This document shows, piece by piece, positions 7,590 to 17,477 of a stretch of DNA of 64,000 nucleotides. The stretch spans positions 1 through 64,000 of the forward strand of contig JAJFHE010000003.1 in assembly GCA_021775755.1 (NCBI GenBank), in the 5' to 3' direction. The stretch comes from Hyphomicrobiales bacterium (GTDB lineage Bacteria > Pseudomonadota > Alphaproteobacteria > Rhizobiales > JAJFHB01). Both the position numbers and the translations under genes were made by a program. How positions within the stretch are numbered: the first letter of the stretch is position 1; each line of letters begins with the position of its first letter. The notes under the pieces are model-generated. The model did not search any database and was not told the origin of the DNA. It saw only the letters and a list, made by a program, of their open reading frames with translations.

Positions 7590-10433
7590 ATGATCGCGAT
7601 TGGCCAGCTTGCCTTTCTTGCACCTGCCGCGCTCATCGCGCTGGCGGTCGTGCCGATCATCTGGTGGCTTTTGCGGTTCACGCCGCCGCGTCCCGACCGC
7701 ATCCGGTTTCCGCCAATCCGTTTTTTGCTCGGCCTCGTGTCGAGGGAAGAAACACCCCACAAGAGCCCGTGGTGGCTGACGGCCCTTCGCACACTGCTTG
7801 CCGTACTTGCCATTCTGGCTGCGGCCAATCCGGTCCTCAATCCCCGCGAGCGCGTGACGCAAGGTGCCGCAAACATCGTTGTCGTCGTCGATAGTGGCTG
7901 GGCTTCGGCGAAAACCTGGGACCGCCGGTCTGAAATCCTCAGCCAGATCGCCGATGAGGCACAGGGCCGCGTGCAACGCATCGCTATTGTCGAAACCAGC
8001 CCCGCATCCACCCAGGCGACGACGCAGTGGTTGTCGCCGGCTGAATTCGCCGACCGCATAGAAGCTATGCGGCCACAGCCCTTTGCCGCCGATCGCGCCG
8101 CGGCACTTGCTCAGCTGGAGGCTCTTGCCGCGGAAGACGAGGCCGTCGAAATCGTCTGGTTGTCGGACGGGCTCGATTATTCGGAGGACGCGATATTCAG
8201 TGAGAGCCTGGAACAGCTCTATGGCGGCCCGGCGAGCATAACCGTCTACCGGCCGCAGGACGTCGCGGGCATCGTTTCCCTCGGCCGTCCGGTGACGGCG
8301 GATGGCAGCATTGAAGTTCCCCTTACACGTCCCGAAGGCGCAACGGCCGGAGCCGGCGCCGTTCGCGCTCTGGCCCTCAATGGCCGCTCGCTTGGCGATG
8401 CCGGATTTAGTTTCGATGCCGGCGAAACCGCTGCAACGACACAGTTCGAGCTGCCGGTTGCCCTTCGCAATCAGGTCGCGCGCGTGGAAATAGTCGGCGC
8501 GAGAAGCGCCGCCGGTGTCTATCTTCTCGATGATAGCTGGCGCCGCAAGGCGGTGGGCCTGGTGAGTGGCGTTACTCAGGAAATCGCACAGCCGCTCCTA
8601 TCGCCGCTTTACTATCTCGAACGCGCACTCGAGCCCTTCGCCGACATTCGCCGCCCCACGCCCTCGGATGCCCGCAGCGCCATCCGCAGCGTCCTCGATC
8701 AGGGACTGTCTGCACTTGTTCTCGCCGATGTCGGGCACATTCTCCAGAACGATCTGGAAGCGCTGGAACAATGGGTCGAAGATGGCGGGATCGTCATCCG
8801 GTTTGCCGGGCCAAGACTTGCATCCGGCACCGAACAGCTCATTCCGGTCGCACTGCGTAAAGGCGACCGCGCTCTCGGCGGCGCACTGTCGTGGTCCGAA
8901 CCGCAACGGCTAAGCCCGTTTGAAACCGACAGCCCGTTCTTTTCACTGGACGCTCCTGAAGAGGTAATCGTCAACCGGCAAGTGCTGGCGCAGCCAAGCG
9001 CCGACCTCGCCGACCGCACATGGGCGAGACTCACCGACGGCACGCCGTTGGTTACCGCCGCCGCCAGGGGCAATGGTCTCCTGGTCCTCTTTCATGTGCC
9101 TGCGAACCCGGAGTGGTCGAACCTGCCGATCTCCGGACTGTTCGTTGAAATGCTGCGTCGCATCGTCGACCTTTCGCAAGGTGTCAGTGCGAGCGCTGCC
9201 CAGGCGCAGACGACATCGACGCTGGCGCTCACCTCTTACACGCCAATGCGCACACTCAATGGATTTGGCGAACTGACCGATCCGCCGCCCGATGCCTCCC
9301 CCATTGCCACAGAGCGCCTTGCGAGCACCCGTCCCCAGCCCTCCCATCCTCCAGGGCTCTACCGGCGCGGCGGCCACTTGCACGCGCTCAACGTGGCGGA
9401 TGAAAATGTCGTGCCGGTTGCCGCCGGCCCGCTGCCGGGAGGCGCCGAAGCGCGCAGCTACACCACCAATGGCCAGGAACCCCTGCGTGGTTATCTCTTC
9501 CTTGGTGCTCTGGTTCTTCTGCTGATTGACGGCCTCGCCGTACTCGCCTTGTCGGGACGCTTCTCCAGCCAGATAGCCGCCCGCGGTACGGCTGCCGCAC
9601 TTTTGCTTTTTGCCGCTACCGCAGCGGTGCCGCAGGCCCGGGCTCAGGATGCGGCGGAGAGTTTGAGCGCGGCTGACGAGTTTGCCCTCAACGCCGCCCT
9701 CGAAACGCGCCTCGGCTATGTGATCACCGGCAACACCACGATCGACCAGATCAGTCTGGCCGGGCTGACGGGCCTGAGCAGTATCCTTCTGGAGCGCACT
9801 GCGCTGGAACCTGGTGGCCCGGTCGGCCTCAACATCGAGCGCGACGACATCGTTTTCTTCCCTCTGATTTACTGGCCGGTACCCCCGGACGCCCCGCCTC
9901 TTTCGGAGCAGACGTCGGCCAAGATCGATGTCTATCTGAAGAACGGCGGGACAATATTTTTCGATACGCGTGACCATCAGGTCAACGTGCCCAACCTGCG
10001 CGCCGACGAACTTTCCGCCGCGCAGATGTCGCTGCGCCGCATCCTCTCCAATCTCGACATTCCCCCGCTCGAAGTCGTTCCAGCCGACCACGTATTGACC
10101 AAGGCGTTTTATCTTCTGCAGAGTTTTCCGGGCCGCTGGGAAGGCGGGCATCTGTGGGTCGAGGCCTCACGCACGGACGCGGAGGACATGCACCGGCGCG
10201 GTTCTTCAAACTTTGACGGTGTGTCGTCAATCATCATCGGCTCGAACGACTATGCGAGCGCCTGGGCCGTCGACCTGCGCGGGCAGCCGCTTTTCCCGGT
10301 TGTTCCAGGCGGCGCGCGCCAGCGCGAGATGTCCTTTCGCACCGGCATCAACATTGTCATGTATTCGCTGACCGGCAACTACAAGGCCGATCAGGTGCAT
10401 GTTCCCGCTCTTCTTGAGCGGCTCGGACAGTAG
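7590..10433 (+). CDS. BatA/DUF4159 membrane protein
   Basis: A 947-residue membrane protein. The N-terminus has the BatA-type aerotolerance-regulator domain: a hydrophobic segment in residues 5-25 followed by WWLLRFTPPRPDRIRFPP, then a second membrane segment near 65-85. A long periplasmic VWA-like region follows. Two further hydrophobic segments lie near 640-655 and 665-685, where the second ends in an Ala-rich sequence resembling a signal peptide. The last about 230 residues form the DUF4159 domain (RLGYVITGN, YWPVPPDAPP, GGTIFFDTRD). The plan matches the alphaproteobacterial MoxR-operon partner. Function is unknown; a role in envelope integrity is inferred from the family. Confidence 0.88.
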   Translation: MIAIGQLAFLAPAALIALAVVPIIWWLLRFTPPRPDRIRFPPIRFLLGLVSREETPHKSPWWLTALRTLLAVLAILAAANPVLNPRERVTQGAANIVVVVDSGWASAKTWDRRSEILSQIADEAQGRVQRIAIVETSPASTQATTQWLSPAEFADRIEAMRPQPFAADRAAALAQLEALAAEDEAVEIVWLSDGLDYSEDAIFSESLEQLYGGPASITVYRPQDVAGIVSLGRPVTADGSIEVPLTRPEGATAGAGAVRALALNGRSLGDAGFSFDAGETAATTQFELPVALRNQVARVEIVGARSAAGVYLLDDSWRRKAVGLVSGVTQEIAQPLLSPLYYLERALEPFADIRRPTPSDARSAIRSVLDQGLSALVLADVGHILQNDLEALEQWVEDGGIVIRFAGPRLASGTEQLIPVALRKGDRALGGALSWSEPQRLSPFETDSPFFSLDAPEEVIVNRQVLAQPSADLADRTWARLTDGTPLVTAAARGNGLLVLFHVPANPEWSNLPISGLFVEMLRRIVDLSQGVSASAAQAQTTSTLALTSYTPMRTLNGFGELTDPPPDASPIATERLASTRPQPSHPPGLYRRGGHLHALNVADENVVPVAAGPLPGGAEARSYTTNGQEPLRGYLFLGALVLLLIDGLAVLALSGRFSSQIAARGTAAALLLFAATAAVPQARAQDAAESLSAADEFALNAALETRLGYVITGNTTIDQISLAGLTGLSSILLERTALEPGGPVGLNIERDDIVFFPLIYWPVPPDAPPLSEQTSAKIDVYLKNGGTIFFDTRDHQVNVPNLRADELSAAQMSLRRILSNLDIPPLEVVPADHVLTKAFYLLQSFPGRWEGGHLWVEASRTDAEDMHRRGSSNFDGVSSIIIGSNDYASAWAVDLRGQPLFPVVPGGARQREMSFRTGINIVMYSLTGNYKADQVHVPALLERLGQ

Positions 10434-10443
10434 GGCGCACCGC

Positions 10444-12522
10444 ATGGCCTGGTCAGTTCTCTTCGATCCTTTCATCCCGGTCTGGGCCATCGTCGCCCTG
10501 TCGCTCGTTGCTGCCCTGATTGTCGCGGTCGGCGTCGTGCTGCGCGCCCGCGGCGCTCTGATACGCGCGGCCGCCACGGCGGCGTTGCTGCTGGCGCTTG
10601 CCAATCCCGTAGTTCACGAAGAAGACCGCGAGCACCTGTCGAACATTGCCGTCGTCGTAGCCGATCACAGCCTCAGCCAGTCCCTTGGCGGCCGGCTCGA
10701 GCAAACCGAACTCGCAACCGCGCAGATCCGCCAGCAGCTTGATGGGGTCCCAAACCTTGACGTCAGATGGGTAACGTCGAACAGCGACATCGCCGCATCA
10801 ACCGGGGAAACGCGGCTGTTCTCCGATCTCTTTACGGCACTCTCCGATGTGCCGCCGGACCGTTTCGCCGGCGCCATAATGATCACCGATGGTCAGGTCC
10901 ATGACGTGCCGCCGACGCTGGCCGACAACGGCTATGACGGACCCGTGCACGGTCTCCTCACCGGCTTCCGCGATCAGCGCGACCGGCGCATTGTCTTGGA
11001 GCGCGCGCCACGCTTCGGCATTGTCGGCGAAACCCAGCCGGTCGAGTTCCGTGTCGACGATGACGGCGGCGCCCGCTTTATCGACGTCGACATCAGCGTC
11101 GATGGCGAGGTGGTACGTACAAAGCAGGTGACCGTAGGCAAGACAGCAACTTTCCAGCTTGAAGTAACGCACGGTGGCCACACGGTGACGGAAATCAGCG
11201 TGCCCGTTGCTGATGGCGAACTCACACCGCACAACAACCGCGCCGTCTTTACGACGGACGGCGTACGCGAACGCTTGCGGGTTTTGCTTGTATCCGGCGA
11301 GCCGCACCCGGGCGAGCGCACCTGGCGTAACCTTCTGAAAGCAGATGCCGCCGTCGATCTCGTGCATTTCACCATCCTGCGCCCGCCTGAGAAGCAGGAC
11401 GGCACGCCGATCCGCGAGCTGTCGCTCATCGCCTTCCCGACGCGCGAGCTGTTCTCCGTCAAGCTCAACGAATTCGATCTCATCATCTTCGACCGCTACC
11501 AGCGCCGGGGCGTACTGCCGATCCTTTATCTGTCGAACATCGCGCGCTATGTCGAACAGGGCGGCGCCGTTCTGGTGGCTGCGGGACCGGCATTCGCGAC
11601 CCCTTTGAGCCTGCACCGCACGCCGCTTGCAGAAGTTCTGCCCGGATCACCTACCGGCAATATTTCCATTGAGCCCTTCCGCCCGCTGCTGACCGAGGCT
11701 GGGCTGCGCCACCCCGTCACCCGCACCTTACCCGGCGGCGTTGCTTCACCGCCCGACTGGGGCCGCTGGTTCCGGTTGGTCGACGTTGTGCAGACATCCG
11801 GCGATGCGCTCATGGCGGGGCCGCGCGAGATGCCGCTCGTCATTCTCGACCGCCGGGGCGAGGGCCGCGTTGCGCAGCTTCTGTCCGATCATTCCTGGCT
11901 CTGGGCGCGTGGCTACGATGGTGGCGGCCCGCAGGCGGAACTGCTGCGCCGTCTCGCGCACTGGCTGATGAAGGAGCCGGACCTGGAAGAGGAATCCCTG
12001 CGAGCCGAGTTCGATGGCCAGCACCTCATCATCGAGCGCCAGACCATGGCCGATGAATCAGCGCCGGTGCGCATCACAACACCGACGGGCGAGGTTCACG
12101 AAGTGACGTTGAACGAGGCCTCGCAAGGGCTTTGGCGGGCCCAGTGGGCAGCCTCCGAGGTCGGCCTGCATCGCCTCGCCGATGGCAGGCTTACCGCGGT
12201 TGCCGCCGTCGGCAACGCCAACAACAAGGAACTGCGCGACATCGGGGCGACGGCCGAACTATTGCGGCCGATCGCCGGCAATACCGGCGGCGGGCTCTAC
12301 TGGTTGAGCGACGATAGCCGTGATCTCGCCTCGCCCCAGGTGCCGCGCGTGCGCATGGCGCTTGCGGGCCGGCGCATGACCGGCGGCAACTGGCTCGGAT
12401 TGCGCGACAACAATGCCTATGTGGTGCGCGCCCTGCGCTCCATCCCGCTGTTCTCAACGCTTCTCGGGCTGGCGGGACTTTTGTTCCTGCTCGGGGCTAC
12501 CTGGTTCCGCGAGGGCCGGTGA
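10444..12522 (+). CDS. Membrane-anchored VWA/glutamine-amidotransferase-like protein of the MoxR operon
   Basis: A 692-residue protein with two N-terminal membrane segments (about residues 10-30 and 38-52) and one at the extreme C-terminus (LFSTLLGLAGLLFLLGATWF). The first periplasmic domain resembles VWA, with a D-x-S-x-S metal-site motif (DHSLSQS) and MITDGQVHD. The middle region is like class I glutamine amidotransferase folds seen in this family. The start at 10444 (MAWSVLFDPF) follows the DUF4159 stop by 10 bp; an upstream in-frame start would overlap that gene. Its last 69 bp overlap the convergent GNAT gene. The function is not known. Confidence 0.85.
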   Translation: MAWSVLFDPFIPVWAIVALSLVAALIVAVGVVLRARGALIRAAATAALLLALANPVVHEEDREHLSNIAVVVADHSLSQSLGGRLEQTELATAQIRQQLDGVPNLDVRWVTSNSDIAASTGETRLFSDLFTALSDVPPDRFAGAIMITDGQVHDVPPTLADNGYDGPVHGLLTGFRDQRDRRIVLERAPRFGIVGETQPVEFRVDDDGGARFIDVDISVDGEVVRTKQVTVGKTATFQLEVTHGGHTVTEISVPVADGELTPHNNRAVFTTDGVRERLRVLLVSGEPHPGERTWRNLLKADAAVDLVHFTILRPPEKQDGTPIRELSLIAFPTRELFSVKLNEFDLIIFDRYQRRGVLPILYLSNIARYVEQGGAVLVAAGPAFATPLSLHRTPLAEVLPGSPTGNISIEPFRPLLTEAGLRHPVTRTLPGGVASPPDWGRWFRLVDVVQTSGDALMAGPREMPLVILDRRGEGRVAQLLSDHSWLWARGYDGGGPQAELLRRLAHWLMKEPDLEEESLRAEFDGQHLIIERQTMADESAPVRITTPTGEVHEVTLNEASQGLWRAQWAASEVGLHRLADGRLTAVAAVGNANNKELRDIGATAELLRPIAGNTGGGLYWLSDDSRDLASPQVPRVRMALAGRRMTGGNWLGLRDNNAYVVRALRSIPLFSTLLGLAGLLFLLGATWFREGR

Positions 12523-13026
12523 CCGGTCGAGCGATGACATCAACCCCTCACAGGCATCCAGCGCCCCGGGATTGAGCTCGCAATAAAGCAACCGCTCGGG
12601 ATCGACATATCCCGGCATAAGGAGCCGCTCCGGCGGCACACGCGAAAATCCCACTTTCGAATAGTAAGGCTCATCGCCGACCAGAATTACCAGCGGATGT
12701 CCCGCCTGCTTCGCTTCGCTGAGACCATGGCGCATCAGGGCAAGACCGCATCTGTGACCCCGGAACCGCGGCGATACCGCGAGCGGACCGAGCAGCAATG
12801 CACTCACCGACTGTGCGTTTACAACGGGCCAGAAGCGTATCGTCCCGACCAGCTCGGGCCCATGGCGCGCGACGAATGCCAGCTCCTGAATATGCGGGAC
12901 ACCCTCCCGGAAGCGGTATGAGGTTTTTACACGCCGGTCGAGACCGAAGGCTGCATCCAGCAGTTCTTCGACGGCGGCATCATCGCCTGGTTGTTCGGGT
13001 TGGATCGTGAAATTGGCGAATGACAT
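12454..13026 (-). CDS. GNAT-family N-acetyltransferase
   Basis: A 190-residue acyltransferase of the GNAT fold, similar to the YhbS-type group. The acetyl-CoA-binding region is LGPLAVSPRFRGHRCGLALM near residues 80-99, followed by LVILVGDEPYYSKVGFSRV, which is typical of these proteins. The substrate is unknown. Its 3' end overlaps the 3' end of the convergent VWA-type gene by 69 bp (12454-12522), so the polar C-terminal tail, rich in E, Q, R and K, is read antisense to that gene's last membrane helix. Confidence 0.85.
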   Translation of the reverse strand: MSFANFTIQPEQPGDDAAVEELLDAAFGLDRRVKTSYRFREGVPHIQELAFVARHGPELVGTIRFWPVVNAQSVSALLLGPLAVSPRFRGHRCGLALMRHGLSEAKQAGHPLVILVGDEPYYSKVGFSRVPPERLLMPGYVDPERLLYCELNPGALDACEGLMSSLDRSPALAEPGSPEQEQKSRQPEKR

Positions 13027-13278
13027 GGCACGCGGGCCTCAACTTCTGGCAGTGACGGAACAAGAACTCCGCGAGTGCCGAGGCCGTTTTGGGACTGCTT
13101 TTCTTAAGAAGTCTGTCGGCTCAACGAACGCGAAGCACAGGTGTGGCTGCGCCGGGGCGGCACAAGGCCCCACGTCGTCGTCGTTCAAATTGCAGTTGTG
13201 CAACCGACATTGTCATTCCGCTCCAACAGAGCGGCGCATGTAGCACGTTCGATATCGCCCGTCCACACAGAAACCCGC

Positions 13279-14280
13279 TCACAGACTGGCAAACATCGCG
13301 AGCGCCCGCGCCGGCGCACCGAGATAAAGCCCCACGACATAGACGAAGTAGCACGCCAGGAACACCATGCCCTCGACCCGGCTGACTTTCCGGCCCGTAA
13401 CCAGAACCGGGATCAGCACGATCGTTGCCGCCATCATGACCCATATGTCGAAAAACTGGATCTGCGCGGCAGCCGGGATCGGTGTGATCAGCGAAGTGAT
13501 GCCGAGGATCACCAGTATGTTTGAAAGGTTGCTGCCGATGATATTTCCGAGCGCCACGTCGCTGTGACCTCTGAGCGCCGCCAGCACAGAAATCGCAAGT
13601 TCGGGAAGCGATGTGCCGATCGCAACGACCGTCAGGCCGATCACCGCATCGGAGACGCCGAGTGTCTTGGCGATGTTTATGGCCGCTTCCACCATGAGGT
13701 CCGCACCGACAATGATGCAGGCGCAGCCGGCAACGAACACGGCAACGCAGCCAACGACGCCGGCGGTGAGACCGCGATGCGCCTCGACTTCTTCCGAGGC
13801 CAGTTCCGCCGCCGTGTCATGTGCCAGACGCCGCGCCTCAAGCCGCTCGCGCCAATAGGAGTAACCGGTGTAGACGACAAATCCGGCCATCATGACGATG
13901 CCCATCGCCGCGGTCAGCACACCGAAAAGCACGATCGCGGCAAGTACGCTGCTCGCAACAAGCAACACGAAGCCATCGCGATGCACCACCTTAAGCATGG
14001 CGCGCACCGGCTGGATCACCGCCGCGGCGCCAAGCACCAGCAGGATGTTTGCGATATTGGAGCCGACCACTCCGCCGAGCACGATATCGGGCGCGCCCTT
14101 CAGCGCCGCGCCGATGGAAACCGTCAATTCGGGCGCCGACGTGCCGAGCGCCACCACTGTCAGACCGACAAGCATGGGCGGGATCTTCAGTCTGTCCGAA
14201 ATCGCCACAGCACCGAGCACGAGAGACTCTCCGCCGGCAAACAGCAGGAAAAGACCGATCAGAAGAAAGAGAATATCCAT
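13279..14280 (-). CDS. Calcium/sodium antiporter (CaCA family, YrbG-like)
   Basis: A 333-residue inner-membrane cation/Ca2+ exchanger with ten to eleven hydrophobic segments. The two inverted alpha repeats are clear: GLTVVALGTSAPELTVS near residues 39-55 and GLTVVAIGTSLPELAIS near 203-219, each containing the conserved G(T)SxPE core, with GSNIANILL and GSNLSNILV in the partner helices. It exchanges Ca2+ for Na+ or another cation. Upstream of it is the NUDIX gene on the same strand but nearly 190 bp away, so it probably has its own promoter. The 252 bp beyond its stop hold no recognisable gene. Confidence 0.95.
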   Translation of the reverse strand: MDILFLLIGLFLLFAGGESLVLGAVAISDRLKIPPMLVGLTVVALGTSAPELTVSIGAALKGAPDIVLGGVVGSNIANILLVLGAAAVIQPVRAMLKVVHRDGFVLLVASSVLAAIVLFGVLTAAMGIVMMAGFVVYTGYSYWRERLEARRLAHDTAAELASEEVEAHRGLTAGVVGCVAVFVAGCACIIVGADLMVEAAINIAKTLGVSDAVIGLTVVAIGTSLPELAISVLAALRGHSDVALGNIIGSNLSNILVILGITSLITPIPAAAQIQFFDIWVMMAATIVLIPVLVTGRKVSRVEGMVFLACYFVYVVGLYLGAPARALAMFASL

Positions 14281-14469
14281 GCGTTCTGCAACCTACAGAC
14301 CATTTAATGAATTCCGAGCCACTTTAACCGGGTTGTCTTGTCGCGTGGTCAGGCGCGCTTCGCAATGCGATGCGGGACATCTCATAACAAGCGCCGCGCC
14401 TTACCGGTAGAACTGATTTGGTCCATCAAAGTGACTCCAAATTCATTAAGGGGGCTCTAGGTCGTGTAT

Positions 14470-14937
14470 TCACCAGACCGGATCGGGCGAACTGCCCTCG
14501 ACAATCTCCGCAATGCGCCGTTGTGTGCCCCGCATCACTGTATCCGGCAGGTCCGTTGCGGCAAAGAACCTGTATTCGGCAATTTCCAGAGAGCGCACCG
14601 GCTCCTGCTCCCAGTCGTCGATGAGGAAAAGCGCAATGTGATCGCCCTTGAACTTGGCGCCGTTGGCAAAGACGCCCAGTAGCTGCGGCCGTCGCGCATA
14701 ACTCACACCGACCTCTTCCCCAAGTTCACGGCGCAATGCATCTTCCAGCGTTTCATCGCGCTCAACGCCGCCGCCGGGGAAAATCCACCCCGGCGCATAG
14801 GTGTGGCGCACCAGCAGGAAGGCGCCAGACGCATCGCGCACAACACCACGCACGCCAAGCGTCTGCCCGCGCGTCAGCCTGAAATAAGGATGCAGCACGG
14901 TGCGTGACAAAAGCCGGAAAGCGGTCTGGAACAACAT
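14470..14937 (-). CDS. NUDIX hydrolase
   Basis: A 155-residue NUDIX protein with a clean NUDIX box: FPGGGVERDETLEDALRRE followed by LGEEVG, near residues 53-77. It should hydrolyse a nucleoside diphosphate linked to another moiety, but substrate cannot be told from sequence. The N-terminus (LFQTAFRLLSRTVLHPYFR) is amphipathic, typical of a group often found near lipid and polysaccharide genes. It sits at the edge of the sphingolipid island, 64 bp downstream of the aminotransferase gene on the same strand, so it may be cotranscribed and act as a housecleaning enzyme there. Confidence 0.85.
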   Translation of the reverse strand: MLFQTAFRLLSRTVLHPYFRLTRGQTLGVRGVVRDASGAFLLVRHTYAPGWIFPGGGVERDETLEDALRRELGEEVGVSYARRPQLLGVFANGAKFKGDHIALFLIDDWEQEPVRSLEIAEYRFFAATDLPDTVMRGTQRRIAEIVEGSSPDPVW

Positions 14938-15001
14938 GCCTTTAGTTTAATTGAAAGGCATTGCGAGAGTATTATTCGAATGGGCAGGCACAATTTGGCC
15001 G

Positions 15002-16258
15002 TCAGGCCGCATCCGCGGCAGATTTGCTGTCCGACACGAGGCGCCGCGCGCGCCCGGTGCCGGTTTCCTCGGCGATTTTTCTGATCGCCTCGGCCTCGCG
15101 TCTCAGTTCCTCGTCCGACATGTCGGGATAACATGGCACGACGATCATGTCCGCCAGCGCCTCGGTGGCGCGATGTGGCTCAAGCTCTTCACGGCCCTCC
15201 GGCGCCGCAACCGCCTGCGAACGCGGCAGTCCGGAACTGTCAAACCCGAGCTTTCTCAGCCCCGCGACAAAGGCGGCAGGCTTGTCCACCAGAACCGGAA
15301 ACACCCAGTAATTGTGATGCGCGTTCGCCTGGCCCGGCAGAGCCACGGCATCGCCCAGCAGATCGCGAAGCAGTTCGCCCTTGGCCGTGCGGACGTCCAG
15401 ACTGCCTTCCTTGAAGCCGTAGATGCGGCGGCACAAGAGCCCCAGCAGGCCCGCCGAGGGCTGATACCGCAGCCGTTTCGCCGAGCCGAGTTTCGCGACC
15501 CCGCGCACCCGGTCGGTTACCGCGTCTTCATAGTCGCGTCCGAAAAGCTTGAACCCGAAGTAGATCGCCGACAGCACATAGCGGCTCGCCACCAGTCGCA
15601 AGGCGGAAAACTGCAGGCAGCGCTTCAACTGCGCCTTGTTCTTCTGCATCGGATATGCCGACTGGATCTCCCGCATCCGGGCACAGAGGTCGCCATCGCG
15701 CACCCGGATAAGAGCGCCGCCCATGGCCGTTGACGTCTTCAGCGGCCCGAAACTGAACAGCGACAGGTCGGCCAGCGCATGTCCAGGATAGGCGCGCCCG
15801 TCGAAAGCCTGTGCGCAGTCCTCGACAATGATCAGACCGTGGCGCTTCGCGCAGGCGAACAGCGGCTCGAGATCGATCATCGAGCCGAACAGATGCGCAA
15901 CGACGAGCACCTTCGATTTCGGCGTGATCGCGGCCTCAAGTTGCTCCGCGGTCGGTGCCATATGCGAGATATCGAGATCGAGCGGCACGGCTGTGAAGCC
16001 TTCGCGCCGGACAATCTTGATCATTCCCTTCACGTTGAGTGCGGAAAATATGATTTCATCTTCCGCCTCAAGCTCAAGTGCCTGCAGGAGAAGATCGAAA
16101 CCCGAGCGCACCGAGAACGCGGCAATGGTATGCACATCGTCGTCCCAATACGCCTCGGCGCGCGCTGCAAGCGCATCGTGGTCGCCGGGAAACAGACAGG
16201 CGAAAGCGCCGGACATAAGGTCGCGCCAGCCGATCTTGAGTTGAGTTCTTGCCCACAT
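15002..16258 (-). CDS. DegT/DnrJ/EryC1/StrS-family aminotransferase
   Basis: A 418-residue PLP enzyme of the DegT family, usually sugar 3- or 4-aminotransferases. The cofactor-binding Asp is in IIVEDCAQAFDG near residue 147, and the Schiff-base Lys is K174 in SFGPLKTSTAMGG. AHLFGSMIDLEPL is another family hallmark. The start at 16258 (MWARTQLKIGW) is chosen because residues upstream are not conserved-looking and the family begins shortly before GDHDALAARAEAYW. It is divergent from the AspH-type hydroxylase gene (173 bp between starts). Its place at the edge of a sphingolipid locus suggests it makes an amino group on a lipid or head group; this is inference. Confidence 0.88.
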   Translation of the reverse strand: MWARTQLKIGWRDLMSGAFACLFPGDHDALAARAEAYWDDDVHTIAAFSVRSGFDLLLQALELEAEDEIIFSALNVKGMIKIVRREGFTAVPLDLDISHMAPTAEQLEAAITPKSKVLVVAHLFGSMIDLEPLFACAKRHGLIIVEDCAQAFDGRAYPGHALADLSLFSFGPLKTSTAMGGALIRVRDGDLCARMREIQSAYPMQKNKAQLKRCLQFSALRLVASRYVLSAIYFGFKLFGRDYEDAVTDRVRGVAKLGSAKRLRYQPSAGLLGLLCRRIYGFKEGSLDVRTAKGELLRDLLGDAVALPGQANAHHNYWVFPVLVDKPAAFVAGLRKLGFDSSGLPRSQAVAAPEGREELEPHRATEALADMIVVPCYPDMSDEELRREAEAIRKIAEETGTGRARRLVSDSKSAADAA

Positions 16259-16431
16259 TTTCGCTAAGACCGTTGCATATGCTGAAGCCCTCTGGCAGCG
16301 TGCAAAATGACGCGCCCGCCAGTTGATCTGGATCATAACAGTTCCAGACCGATGGGATTATCGCGTATCATAAGTCTTGGACCGCAAAAAGAGAATTCAA
16401 GACGCAACGTGTACCGACAGGGGTTCCCGGG

Positions 16432-17253
16432 ATGTCGACCACCACCGAACAAGCATCGCAAACGTGGGCTGAGCGTTTCAGGTATCAGCGGCGCAAGCGC
16501 ATCAAGCGTTTCGGCAAGAACTTCATCCGCGGCCTGTCCAGTTTCCTCGGCCGCCAGTCCCTCGTCGGTGACACCCCAGTGCTCGACAAAGAGTTGTTTC
16601 CACACGTTAAGCCGCTTGAAGCGAACTGGAAGACAATCCGTGCCGAGCTTGATGAAATTCTCAAGCATCGCGACGCCGTGCCGCTGTTTCAGGAACTGTC
16701 GCGGGATCAGAAAAAAATTTCCAAGGGCGCTAACTGGCGCACTTTCGTGCTCTACGGGTTCGGTCTGAAATGCGAGAAGAACTGCCGCCAGGCTCCTGAA
16801 ACCTCGCGTCTTCTCGAACAGGTTCCCAACCTGCAGACAGCATGGTTTTCAATACTGTCGCCACGCTTCCACATTCCAGCGCACCGCGGCGTTACCAAAT
16901 CCATCATCCGCTGCCATCTTGGGCTCATCGTGCCCAAGGATCGCGAAAACTGCACCATCCGTATCGAAGACCAGATCGTGCAGTGGAAAGAAGGTGAAGC
17001 CTTCGTGTTCGACGACACCTATGACCACGAGGTCCTGAACGACACGGATGAGGACCGCGTCGTCCTGCTGTTCGACTTCAATCGGCCGATGAAACTGCCA
17101 GGCCGCGTGCTCAACTGGGTCTTCGTCAGGCTTTTGAAGCTGACGGCCTATTATCAAGAGCCGAAAAAGAAGATGCAGTCCTACGAAGACCAGTTCGAAG
17201 CGGCCGTACGCCGCGCCGAAGCCAATCTCGAAGCACTCAGCACCGACAACTGA
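16432..17253 (+). CDS. Aspartyl/asparaginyl beta-hydroxylase-family dioxygenase (LpxO/AspH-like)
   Basis: A 273-residue Fe(II)/2-oxoglutarate dioxygenase of the Asp/Asn hydroxylase family. The metal ligands are H151 (PAHRGVTKSIIRCH) and H199 (DDTYDHEVLND), and the 2-oxoglutarate-binding Arg is R209 (DEDRVVLLFD). The bacterial branch includes LpxO, which 2-hydroxylates a lipid A acyl chain. The basic N-terminus (RRKRIKRFGKN) suits membrane association. It is followed after 224 bp by the ABC exporter and ceramide-synthase-like genes on the same strand. I infer hydroxylation of a sphingolipid or lipid A acyl chain; a protein substrate cannot be excluded. Confidence 0.88.
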   Translation: MSTTTEQASQTWAERFRYQRRKRIKRFGKNFIRGLSSFLGRQSLVGDTPVLDKELFPHVKPLEANWKTIRAELDEILKHRDAVPLFQELSRDQKKISKGANWRTFVLYGFGLKCEKNCRQAPETSRLLEQVPNLQTAWFSILSPRFHIPAHRGVTKSIIRCHLGLIVPKDRENCTIRIEDQIVQWKEGEAFVFDDTYDHEVLNDTDEDRVVLLFDFNRPMKLPGRVLNWVFVRLLKLTAYYQEPKKKMQSYEDQFEAAVRRAEANLEALSTDN

Positions 17254-17477
17254 ACACCCCCTCCAGGCACGCTCCGGCATTGCTGCTGCCGGTTGACTTC
17301 GCACGCGCGCCATCGCACTTTGCCATCAAATCGTAGGCGCTTTTCAGACATTGAGTTAGAAGCTCCATCGCAAACGCTCGACACTGCGGGCGAGCCGCCA
17401 AGAGGTGTTTCCGGTCCAAAAATGGAAGCAATATTTCCAGAGTGTGATCGGTTTATTTCGAAAGACGACACTCTTAG

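Noticed and set aside
8943-10151. A 402-codon minus-strand open frame
   Set aside because: It is antisense to the DUF4159 gene and shows no fold or motif; it is the GC-driven shadow of the real gene.
13190-13250. A short hairpin near GTCATTCCGCTCC as another REP-like element
   Set aside because: Only a 6-bp stem (CCGCTC/GAGCGG) without the ATGACG partner end; too weak to list.
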